In this document: in pieces, positions 1 to 4,420 of the stretch
Numbering within the stretch: position 1 is the first letter of the stretch
Layout of the letters: each line of letters begins with the position of its first letter
Assembly: GCA_003070825.1 (NCBI GenBank)
Contig: QBLP01000148.1
Location: forward strand, 1-5,208
DNA length: 5,208 nucleotides
Direction: 5' to 3'
DNA from: Halanaerobium sp.
GTDB lineage: Bacteria; Bacillota; Halanaerobiia; Halanaerobiales; Halanaerobiaceae
Translations under genes and position numbers: made by a program
The notes under the pieces: generated by a model
Told to the model about the DNA's origin: nothing
What the model saw: only the letters and a program-made list of their open reading frames with translations
The model's database searches: none

Positions 1-2
1 TT

Positions 3-53
3 ATCATTGCTAAGTATTTAAGAGCAATTCAAAAAATAAAAGAGATAACATGA
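3..53 (+). CDS. Possible C-terminal tail of an upstream gene (partial)
   Basis: One + strand frame is open from the left edge and ends at TGA (51-53). It reads IIAKYLRAIQKIKEIT, a plausible lysine-rich helical protein end. The other two + frames stop within the first 20 bases, and no minus frame is convincingly open. A strong hairpin about 60 bases downstream fits the end of a transcription unit. Only 16 codons are visible, so this could be chance. No function can be assigned. Confidence 0.3.
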   Translation: MIAKYLRAIQKIKEIT

Positions 54-115
54 TTCAAACGGTGCTATTTAGATTTCACAACATTTGTTAAAGAACCAAA
101 TAATAAAGAAAAATT

Positions 116-166
116 TTAAGCCCTCATTCAATATTTGGATGGGGGCTTAAATATGTTGTGTTTTTT
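116..166 (+). terminator. Hairpin, probable (possibly bidirectional) terminator
   Basis: TTAAGCCCTCATTC (116-129) and GGATGGGGGCTTAA (137-150) pair over 14 positions, counting two G-U pairs, around a 7-base loop. On the + strand the T-run (TTTTTT, 161-166) comes only after a 10-base gap. On the minus strand the stem is followed directly by a T-rich stretch (AAATTTTTCTTTATT). It separates the possible upstream gene from the promoter of the next gene. The hairpin is directly visible; its role is inferred. Confidence 0.6.
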
Positions 167-184
167 AGCCAGCAGTGCTAAAAT
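156..184 (+). promoter_or_regulatory. Promoter of the 203-889 gene, extended -10
   Basis: TTGTGT (156-161) and TAAAAT (179-184) are separated by exactly 17 bases, and TG at 176-177 gives an extended -10 (TGCTAAAAT). The predicted start of transcription is near 191, the first base of the Shine-Dalgarno sequence, so the leader would be only about 12 bases. The -35 box overlaps the T-rich tail of the preceding hairpin. Confidence 0.5.
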
Positions 185-190
185 TAAAAA

Positions 191-197
191 GAGGTGG
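191..197 (+). promoter_or_regulatory. Ribosome binding site that decides the start at GTG 203
   Basis: GAGGTGG lies 5 bases before GTG 203. The in-frame GTG at 194 is inside the Shine-Dalgarno sequence itself and cannot be the start. The same 5-base spacing is seen before the sirtuin and kinase-like genes in this window. Confidence 0.65.
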
Positions 198-202
198 TTG
201 AA

Positions 203-889
203 GTGGATTTCTTGGCAGAAATATCTTTATATAAAATAGATAAAGTTAATGATAGCTCGATAGAAATTGTTGATCTGCTTAATGAAAACGGAAAAGAGGA
301 AGAAGTCAACTGGAATAAACCCTGCATTAAGGCAGTAACTGGAGATATCCTTCTGTTTCTAAAAGAGAAAAGAGAAATTACAAAGTATAATAAAAATCGA
401 GATAATATAATTCATTATCCTGTTCAGAAAATTAAAGGCCGTTTTTCTGATGTCAGGGAATATGAATATCTAAAAATGAAGGTTCTTTATGACTTCAATC
501 TTCATTATCTTGGTAAAAAAGAAATAGAAGCAGTAGAAAAAGACCCTGCTCACATTAAATTTGAAAACTTAATCGACCAAAATCGAACTGAAATTGAAAA
601 ATTGATAACATATAATGCTGACGAAAGGGTTGAGCCTTTTAATCATACTAATTATAAAGTGGCTTCTATCTTAGACTCTAAAAAGATATTCAGGCAGGAA
701 ATTGGAGAAAAATTCGACTGGGGCTGGAGTCTGATGGAGATCTATCAGCTTGATAAGAATAATTTTGTAAGTTATAAACAGAGCAGCTATTTTCGTGAAA
801 GACAGCGGGGAGAGTTTTTTGAGATCAGCAAAAAAGCGGTAGATTTTATGAGAACTTTTGAAGATGATAAGGATGATTTTTTAGATTAA
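203..889 (+). CDS. Hypothetical protein, soluble, 228 aa
   Basis: I do not recognise this protein. It starts at GTG 203, chosen because GAGGTGG sits 5 bases upstream, and runs 228 residues to TAA. It has no signal peptide, membrane segment, cysteine cluster or nucleotide-binding motif that I can see. It is rich in Lys, Glu, Asp, Asn and aromatic residues and ends in a strongly acidic tail (FEDDKDDFLD). A Trp-rich segment near residues 170-180 (FDWGWSLMEIYQL) and a following Tyr/Phe/Arg-rich stretch suggest a folded alpha/beta domain. It has its own promoter, and the sirtuin 62 bases downstream has another, so the two are not clearly an operon. Codon use resembles the neighbouring cellular genes. 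That it is a real gene is well supported by length, ribosome site and promoter; its function is unknown. Confidence 0.75.
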   Translation: MDFLAEISLYKIDKVNDSSIEIVDLLNENGKEEEVNWNKPCIKAVTGDILLFLKEKREITKYNKNRDNIIHYPVQKIKGRFSDVREYEYLKMKVLYDFNLHYLGKKEIEAVEKDPAHIKFENLIDQNRTEIEKLITYNADERVEPFNHTNYKVASILDSKKIFRQEIGEKFDWGWSLMEIYQLDKNNFVSYKQSSYFRERQRGEFFEISKKAVDFMRTFEDDKDDFLD

Positions 890-902
890 ATTTTGGCTGT
901 TT

Positions 903-933
903 TTGACTATTTATCATAAAAATATGATATAAT
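903..933 (+). promoter_or_regulatory. Promoter of the sirtuin gene, extended -10
   Basis: TTGACT (903-908) and a perfect TATAAT (928-933) are 19 bases apart, which is long, but TG at 925-926 makes an extended -10 (TGATATAAT) that can compensate. Transcription is predicted to start near 940, at the first base of the Shine-Dalgarno sequence, leaving a leader of about 12 bases. Confidence 0.65.
912..929. repeat. Inverted repeat over the sirtuin promoter, candidate operator
   Basis: TATCATA (912-918) and TATGATA (923-929) are perfect inverted copies separated by AAAA. The repeat fills much of the promoter spacer and reaches the first two bases of the -10 box, where a bound repressor would block polymerase. 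In DNA this AT-rich, an 18-base palindrome can arise by chance. No regulator gene lies nearby. Confidence 0.3.
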
Positions 934-939
934 AGGTTT

Positions 940-946
940 GAGGTGA
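940..946 (+). promoter_or_regulatory. Ribosome binding site deciding the sirtuin start at ATG 952
   Basis: GAGGTGA is 5 bases before ATG 952. The upstream in-frame GTG at 943 lies within this site, so it is not the start. Confidence 0.75.
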
Positions 947-951
947 GAAAT

Positions 952-1689
952 ATGAAAGAATATCAAAAAGCTGCTGATTTAATAAGGCATTCGCGGCATG
1001 TAACTGTATTTACAGGAGCCGGTGTCTCAGTCGAAAGTGGTGTTCCACCTTTTAGGGGAGAAAACGGCCTCTGGAATGAATATGATCCTATAATTTTAGA
1101 CCTAAAAAATTTTTATAAAAATCCAGAAGAAAGCTGGGTAACAATTAAAAAGATATTTTATGATTATTTTGGCAAAGCAGAACCCAACGCTGCTCACCGA
1201 GTGATTGCTCGTCTGGAAGCTGATGGCTATGTTCAGGCGGTAATTACTCAAAATATTGATAATCTGCATCAGGAGGCAGGTAGTAAAAATGTATTTGAGT
1301 TTCACGGCAATTCCAGAGAACTCGTCTGTACTGAATGTGGAGCAAAATATCCGGTAACAGAAGAAATTCTGCAGAAGCTGCCTCCAAAGTGCGAAAAGTG
1401 TGGAGAAATTTTAAAACCGGACTTTGTCTTTTTTGGAGAAGCAATACCTGATCAGGCTGAAAAATTATCATTTGAAGAAGCGGAAAAGGCAGATCTCTTT
1501 ATTGTAATTGGCACAACTGGGGAGGTTCAGCCTGCTTCTTTGATTCCAGTAGTTGCCAGGAGTAAAGGAGCCAAAATAATTGAAATTAACATTAAGAAAT
1601 CAAATTTCACTGATGACATTACAGATTTATTTATTCAGGAAAAAGCCAGTCTGGCAATGAAAAAGATTGAAGCAGAATTATATAAATAA
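952..1689 (+). CDS. SIR2 family NAD-dependent protein deacylase (sirtuin)
   Basis: Sirtuins remove acyl groups from protein lysines while consuming NAD+, giving nicotinamide and O-acyl-ADP-ribose, in the cytoplasm. This 245-residue protein is full length for a bacterial sirtuin. Visible motifs are GAGVSVESG (residues 22-30, NAD-binding), FRG (34-36), TQNIDNLH (99-106), HGN with catalytic His118, a structural zinc site of Cys126, Cys129, Cys147 and Cys150, FFGE (160-163), and GTTGEVQPAS in the C-terminal Rossmann part. The usual Asp of the GIPDFRG motif is Pro here (VPPFRG, 31-36). The Tyr-x-x-Arg pair that marks desuccinylases such as E. coli CobB and SIRT5 is absent; the segment reads SWVTIKKIF. 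The overall pattern resembles Thermotoga Sir2, so deacetylation is the more likely activity (inference). It has its own promoter and terminator, so it is probably monocistronic. Family names in use include cobB, npdA and srtN. The family call is secure; substrates are unknown. Confidence 0.95.
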   Translation: MKEYQKAADLIRHSRHVTVFTGAGVSVESGVPPFRGENGLWNEYDPIILDLKNFYKNPEESWVTIKKIFYDYFGKAEPNAAHRVIARLEADGYVQAVITQNIDNLHQEAGSKNVFEFHGNSRELVCTECGAKYPVTEEILQKLPPKCEKCGEILKPDFVFFGEAIPDQAEKLSFEEAEKADLFIVIGTTGEVQPASLIPVVARSKGAKIIEINIKKSNFTDDITDLFIQEKASLAMKKIEAELYK

Positions 1690-1696
1690 GCTAAAC

Positions 1697-1727
1697 TCCT
1701 CAGCTTTCTAGGGCTGGGGATTTTCTT
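1697..1727 (+). terminator. Sirtuin terminator, overlapping the 3' end of the convergent gene
   Basis: TCCTCAGC (1697-1704) pairs with GCTGGGGA (1713-1720), 8 pairs including one G-U, around an 8-base loop, and is followed by TTTTCTT (1721-1727). It begins 7 bases after the sirtuin stop. The right half lies inside the last codons of the HPRT-like gene, whose stop is at 1708-1710. On the minus strand the hairpin is followed by only a weak T-tract, so termination from that side would be less efficient. Confidence 0.7.
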
Positions 1728-2244
1728 CGTATTTTGCAATATAGGGTAAATTTCTGTATCTTTCCTGATAATCCAGCCCATATCCAACGACAAAATTATC
1801 TTCAATTTCAAAACCGGTATATTCAACTGGCAGATCCAGCAGCTTATCTTCATTAATATGGAGCAGGGTACAGATGCTGATATTTTTAGGACTGCGTGCA
1901 CCTAAATTTTTGAGCAGATAGCTGTGAGTAAGACCGGTTCTAATTATATTTTCAATAATTAAAACTTCTTTACCAGCAATACTAAATTCTAAATCTCGGG
2001 TTACCCTGATGATACCTGAGTTGTCTTTGTCTGCATAATGATTTAGTTCAAGAAAATCAAGTTTGACAGGGAAATCTAATTTGCGGCTCAAATCGGTCAT
2101 AAAATAGAGGGAGCTTTTTAAAATGCTGACTAAAATTACCTCTTTATCTTTAAAGTCCTGATTAATCTGAGCTGCTAGCTCGTCAATTCTTGCTGCTATT
2201 TCTTTTTCGGAAAGTATAATTTCACCTAAATTATCTTTTTTCAT
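1708..2244 (-). CDS. hpt: Hypoxanthine phosphoribosyltransferase-like protein with altered PRPP motif
   Basis: Normal HPRT joins hypoxanthine or guanine to PRPP, making IMP or GMP for purine salvage in the cytoplasm. This 178-residue protein matches the family in length and order: the ILK loop (residues 41-43), NSGIIRVTRDL (75-85), the PRPP region VLIIENIIRTGLT (94-106), SICTLL (123-128), and the base-binding FVVGYGLDYQERYRNLPYI (151-169). In the PRPP motif, canonical EDIIDTG reads ENIIRTG (98-104). Both Asp are lost, including the one equivalent to human Asp137, the presumed general base, now Arg102. The LKG loop also reads LKS. The reading frame and the rest of the core are intact, so this is not simple decay. 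It may be a paralogue with changed activity, or a regulator such as PyrR, which also lacks an Asp at that position. The start ATG follows the upstream stop directly (TAAATG), so the gene is probably translationally coupled. The family is secure, the activity uncertain. Confidence 0.88.
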   Translation of the reverse strand: MKKDNLGEIILSEKEIAARIDELAAQINQDFKDKEVILVSILKSSLYFMTDLSRKLDFPVKLDFLELNHYADKDNSGIIRVTRDLEFSIAGKEVLIIENIIRTGLTHSYLLKNLGARSPKNISICTLLHINEDKLLDLPVEYTGFEIEDNFVVGYGLDYQERYRNLPYIAKYEENPQP

Positions 2245-3207
2245 TTAATTTTCACCCCTGTCCAGTTCAAATTTTTCAGCAAGCTGTTCAAAATCTTTTT
2301 TATAAACAATTTTTATTTTGATATGAGGATAGAGCTCCTGCAGCAGCCTCACCTTTTTATTTTTTTCTGTTGTATATTTTCTTTTCATTGTTGTTAGTTC
2401 AACATAGGTGTCATGTTCTGTCAGATAAAAATCAGGTCTAAAGGCCATGATCACATTACCTTCAGGATCCCATTCCAGTGGAAATTCACTTGGTTCATAT
2501 TCCCATTTGATATGATGCATATCTAAAATTTTAGCAAATTCCTTTTCGCTCTCATGGCCAAAGCTGCGCTGGCTTTCACTTTCAATTTCTTTTGCCTCTG
2601 CTTCGTTATTATCTTCCAGAGGCTTAGGGTTTTCTTTTTTGAGGTCAACTAAATTCATTAAAACAGAGAGACTCTCTTCCAGGTTGAGGCCATCTCGATT
2701 TAAAGTTAAATGATAGAGGGTCGTTTCTTCCCAGTCCAGATTATGAATTCGCCAGACATAGCGGCGGTGTTTTCGGTCAGCAAGCTCAAGTTCTCTGGCT
2801 GCTTCTTCGGGATGGAGACCATATTTTTTTTCTAATTCTTTGATTCTAAATTCCTCGCTGGCTACAACTTTAAAATGCAGAGCATAAGGATGGTTTTTAA
2901 AAATAATCTGGGCCCCCAGACCTAAAATAAGGAGATTATTCTGTTCAGCTTCTTTTTTTAGTCTTTGAGCAAGATAATCAGCAAAACTTATCTGCTCATC
3001 TTTTTCCGCTTTTGGATTAGCAATCTTAGTGTAGAATTTAGAACTCTGCTCCAGCATATGAAGCTGATGCTCATCGGCAACTTCGGGCAGCCAGTTTTTT
3101 AGAACAAAACTGCGGTCGATCAATTTTAGACCAAGTCTGTTGGCCAGTTCCTCAGCAATTTCTTCTCCCCCACTTGCTGTCTGCCTTGAAATTGTAATTA
3201 TCTGCAT
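2245..3207 (-). CDS. Cytidylate kinase-like domain fused to a PD-(D/E)XK-like domain
   Basis: The start is ATG 3207, since AAGGTGG sits 5 bases upstream; an in-frame GTG at 3216 overlaps that site. The protein has 320 residues. Residues 1-189 resemble the cytidylate-kinase-like family: ITISRQTASGGEEIAEELA (3-21) has the SRQxGSGG-type nucleotide-binding loop but no GKS/T Lys, then LLILGLGAQ (92-100), and DRKHRRYVW with DWEETTLYHLTLN (144-170), matching the family's D-R-Y / W-LY-L-N pattern. An acidic linker (about 190-213) leads to a second domain (214-313): RSFGHESEKEFAKIL, WEYEP, FRPDFYL with Asp259, VELTTMK with Glu270, and a basic helix (KNKKVRLLQ). This PD...ExT pattern resembles the PD-(D/E)XK nuclease fold, with Thr in place of the third-motif Lys. 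From memory, similar domains occur joined to HPRT in actinobacteria. The function is probably in nucleotide or nucleic acid metabolism, but the substrate is unknown. It shares a promoter and transcript with the HPRT-like gene. Confidence 0.8.
   Translation of the reverse strand: MQIITISRQTASGGEEIAEELANRLGLKLIDRSFVLKNWLPEVADEHQLHMLEQSSKFYTKIANPKAEKDEQISFADYLAQRLKKEAEQNNLLILGLGAQIIFKNHPYALHFKVVASEEFRIKELEKKYGLHPEEAARELELADRKHRRYVWRIHNLDWEETTLYHLTLNRDGLNLEESLSVLMNLVDLKKENPKPLEDNNEAEAKEIESESQRSFGHESEKEFAKILDMHHIKWEYEPSEFPLEWDPEGNVIMAFRPDFYLTEHDTYVELTTMKRKYTTEKNKKVRLLQELYPHIKIKIVYKKDFEQLAEKFELDRGEN
2252..2259 (-). promoter_or_regulatory. Ribosome binding site for the HPRT-like gene, inside the upstream gene
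   Basis: On the minus strand AGGGGTGA lies 7 bases before the HPRT-like ATG, within the last codons of the kinase-like gene. This fits translational coupling. Confidence 0.7.
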
Positions 3208-3212
3208 AAATT

Positions 3213-3219
3213 CCACCTT
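3213..3219 (-). promoter_or_regulatory. Ribosome binding site deciding the start at ATG 3207
   Basis: On the minus strand AAGGTGG precedes ATG by 5 bases (AATTT). It overlaps the in-frame GTG at 3216, which is therefore excluded as the start. Confidence 0.75.
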
Positions 3220-3233
3220 CTTTCTTTAACTAT

Positions 3234-3242
3234 ATTATAGCA
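3234..3242 (-). promoter_or_regulatory. Extended -10 promoter of the kinase-like/HPRT-like operon
   Basis: On the minus strand TGCTATAAT (3242-3234) is a perfect extended -10. The sequence 17 bases upstream (TAGTTT, about 3262-3257) is a poor -35, so the promoter would depend on the TGn element. Transcription is predicted to start near 3227, giving a leader of about 20 bases. Confidence 0.6.
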
Positions 3243-3305
3243 TAAATAGCAGGAATAAACTATATTTTGCCCTTAAACACTAAAACGATTTCTAATATAA
3301 ATGAA

Positions 3306-3333
3306 TAATTTTATAAATCTTAATTTTATAAAT
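3306..3333. repeat. 13-base direct repeat, two perfect copies
   Basis: TAATTTTATAAAT occurs at 3306-3318 and 3321-3333, a 15-base period. It lies about 65-100 bases upstream of the operon promoter. Its low complexity weakens any claim of function. Confidence 0.5.
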
Positions 3334-3342
3334 AAATAAAGG

Positions 3343-3362
3343 ATTTTACCTAATTTTGCCTA
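3343..3362. repeat. 10-base tandem repeat
   Basis: ATTTTACCTA (3343-3352) is followed at once by ATTTTGCCTA (3353-3362), one mismatch. A related ATTTTGCCC occurs at 3262-3270, next to the operon promoter. Confidence 0.45.
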
Positions 3363-3411
3363 ATATATAAATATGAGAAGAAGAAAATAATATAGTTTTT
3401 CTAACAGGTTA

Positions 3412-3690
3412 TGTCAAAAAATCTATGAAAAAGTGATGTTGAAGACAGAATTTAGTTTTTAGAGTAAATTTTAATGGTTGGGATGACCGCATTGCCCTTG
3501 ACAAACACCATCTAAATGCTAGCTGGAGGTTGCCGAGGGTGAAGGAGATGGATATAAAGGCAGGTTAAACTAGCCAACCCTCGAACCACTGATTTTAGCA
3601 TTTATCTGGTTCGGTTTGTAAAGGGTTCGCTTCGCCAATGCTTTTAAATAGCTTTTAGCTGCCTCAGGCTCTGCTAGATAGATATAAAGG
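3412..3690. other. Hairpin-rich non-coding 3' flank of the truncated transposase
   Basis: No convincing gene is present. Perfect inverted repeats include TAAATGCTA (3513-3521) with TAGCATTTA (3596-3604); inside it CGAGGGT (3534-3540) with ACCCTCG (3577-3583), extended by GGTT (3528-3531) with AACC (3584-3587); and CGAACCA (3582-3588) with TGGTTCG (3607-3613). The last pairing uses the same bases as the previous one, so the folds are mutually exclusive. GCTTTTA is repeated at 3640 and 3651. The composition is more GC-rich than the flanking AT-rich DNA. The structures probably belong to the insertion sequence end or its transcript. Confidence 0.5.
3546..3690. repeat. 15-base direct repeat bracketing the structured region
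   Basis: AGATGGATATAAAGG (3546-3560) and AGATAGATATAAAGG (3676-3690) match at 14 of 15 bases, 130 bases apart. The second copy directly precedes the transposase stop codon (TTA on this strand, 3691-3693). They could be internal binding sites or a duplication within the insertion sequence. Confidence 0.5.
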
Positions 3691-4242
3691 TTAAGCAGAA
3701 TGCTGCTGTTGATGAAGTATGTATTCCTGAGATAGCTCAATTAGTTTGCCCCATCTGGCAGGCATATTAGGCAGATTAATGAGCTGAGGCACAGTCACAG
3801 GTATCTTTTTCTCTAAAGCTGAGTGAGGCCTTAGAAAGTTAAAATAAGCAGCAAATAAATTGACATATGCAACTGAGCCTTGAGAGGATTTAAAACCACA
3901 TGTTGACCTGTAGCTCTTTTTAAAAGTTCTATTGAGTCTTTCAATAATCTGCTTTAAAGGGCGATATTCTGTTGAAACAGGGTCATCATTAGTCAGGCCA
4001 ATGACTTGTGTGACATCAAAATCAATACCCTGTTGATAGTAATAATGTCTTGCTAAAAGATAGATGGGATTACCATCAACTACAAAATTAAGATTATCGG
4101 GTATAGGATCCATCTTAGTAAGAACATCATTAATAGCTTTAATGGCAGAGGGAGTATCTCTTTTTGGTGAAACATGATAAGAGAGGATAATTTTTTTAAC
4201 AGCATCAAAGAAAAAGAAAATATACTGCCATTTGCCATAAAT
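3691..4242 (-). pseudogene. DDE transposase, C-terminal fragment
   Basis: The recognisable fragment has 183 codons. It begins at IYGKWQYIFFFFDAV (from 4242), continues through VDGNPIY (second catalytic Asp, codon 4077-4075) and KQIIERLNRTFK (catalytic Glu, 44 residues later), and ends with the AYFNFLRPHSALE signature and PNMPARWGKLIELSQ. It resembles integrase-core transposases of the IS6-like or related DDE groups; I cannot name the family. The DETY-type segment with the first catalytic Asp, expected just before IYGKW, is absent. Upstream the frame stays open only to about 4323, with unrelated residues read from the repeat-rich sequence. An internal ATG at 4113 would give just 140 residues and has no good ribosome site. 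The fragment cannot encode an active transposase. There are no internal frameshifts or stops, so the break is probably recent and caused by the adjoining insertion. Confidence 0.85.
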
Positions 4243-4247
4243 TGTGA

Positions 4248-4420
4248 TTTTGCAAGTTAATCCAGTTAAATTTTTCAGATTAAACCAGCCTAAATTAGCT
4301 AAAATTTCAGCATAATTTTCAAATTAAATTAGTAAAAATAAAAATATTTTGCAGATTAAATTAGCAAGGGACTAAAAAATAAGCCCCTTTAATTTGAATA
4401 ATATTTTTCAGTTTAAAATG
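4248..4420 (+). repeat. Five degenerate direct repeats at the transposon end
   Basis: Copies with consensus TTTTKCARATTAAAYYAG are at 4248-4265 (TTTTGCAAGTTAATCCAG), 4271-4288 (TTTTTCAGATTAAACCAG), 4316-4332 (TTTTCAAATTAAATTAG), 4347-4364 (TTTTGCAGATTAAATTAG) and 4404-4420 (TTTTTCAGTTTAAAATG). A partial copy starts at 4305. All point the same way, with irregular spacing of 23 to 57 bases. The last copy overlaps the ATPase stop codon. The irregular spacing rules out a CRISPR array; transposase-binding sites are the best reading. Confidence 0.6.
4366..4389 (-). terminator. Hairpin after the ATPase gene, possible weak terminator
   Basis: On the minus strand AAGGGGCT and AGTCCCTT pair over 8 positions, with one G-U, around TATTTTTT. 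The hairpin begins 24 bases after the ATPase stop. No proper T-tract follows on either strand, so its use as a terminator is doubtful. Confidence 0.35.

Larger units (their letters stand above)
3263..3411. other. AT-rich intergenic stretch without a gene
   Basis: I see no reading frame of useful length, no tRNA and no terminator here. The stretch lies between the operon promoter and the apparent edge of mobile DNA, and holds two pairs of short direct repeats. It may be regulatory DNA upstream of the operon, or old flanking sequence. Confidence 0.5.
3412..4242 (-). mobile_element. Truncated insertion sequence (3' part only)
   Basis: This stretch holds the C-terminal part of a DDE transposase plus about 280 bases of structured 3' flank. 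The outer edge is tentatively placed at TGTCAAAAAATC (3412-3423), where sequence character changes from plain AT-rich to hairpin-rich and a TGT-type end could lie. This boundary is a guess. The inner edge at 4242 is better supported, since transposase similarity stops there and a different repeat-rich sequence begins. The 5' half should lie beyond the second element, outside the window. Confidence 0.5.

Noticed and set aside
1102..1471. Minus-strand frames of 67 and 75 codons opposite the sirtuin gene
   Set aside because: They lie wholly antisense to a gene with clear family motifs, have no ribosome site, and encode no recognisable protein.
952..1689. Sirtuin as part of an anti-phage NAD-depletion system
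   Set aside because: It is a stand-alone, full-length deacylase with an intact zinc site and its own promoter and terminator. No Argonaute, HerA, TIR or other defence partner is visible.
1635..1901. 88-codon minus-strand frame across the sirtuin/HPRT-like junction
   Set aside because: It overlaps the real HPRT-like gene in another frame and the convergent sirtuin, with no supporting start signal.
3499..3530. TTGACA at 3499 considered as a + strand promoter
   Set aside because: No acceptable -10 lies 15-19 bases downstream, and no + strand gene follows.
3575..3615. GGTTCGA-like sequence considered as a tRNA T-arm
   Set aside because: The flanking bases do not form a T-stem, and there is no acceptor stem or anticodon arm at suitable distances.
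3570..3713. Open minus-strand frame running past the transposase stop (...AEPEAAKSYLKALAKR...)
   Set aside because: It looks protein-like for about 40 codons but has no usable start codon or ribosome site, and it crosses hairpin-forming, repeat-bearing sequence. I read it as non-coding.
4248..4420. Repeat cluster considered as a CRISPR array
   Set aside because: Repeats are short and degenerate, spacing is irregular (23-57 bases), and no cas gene is present.
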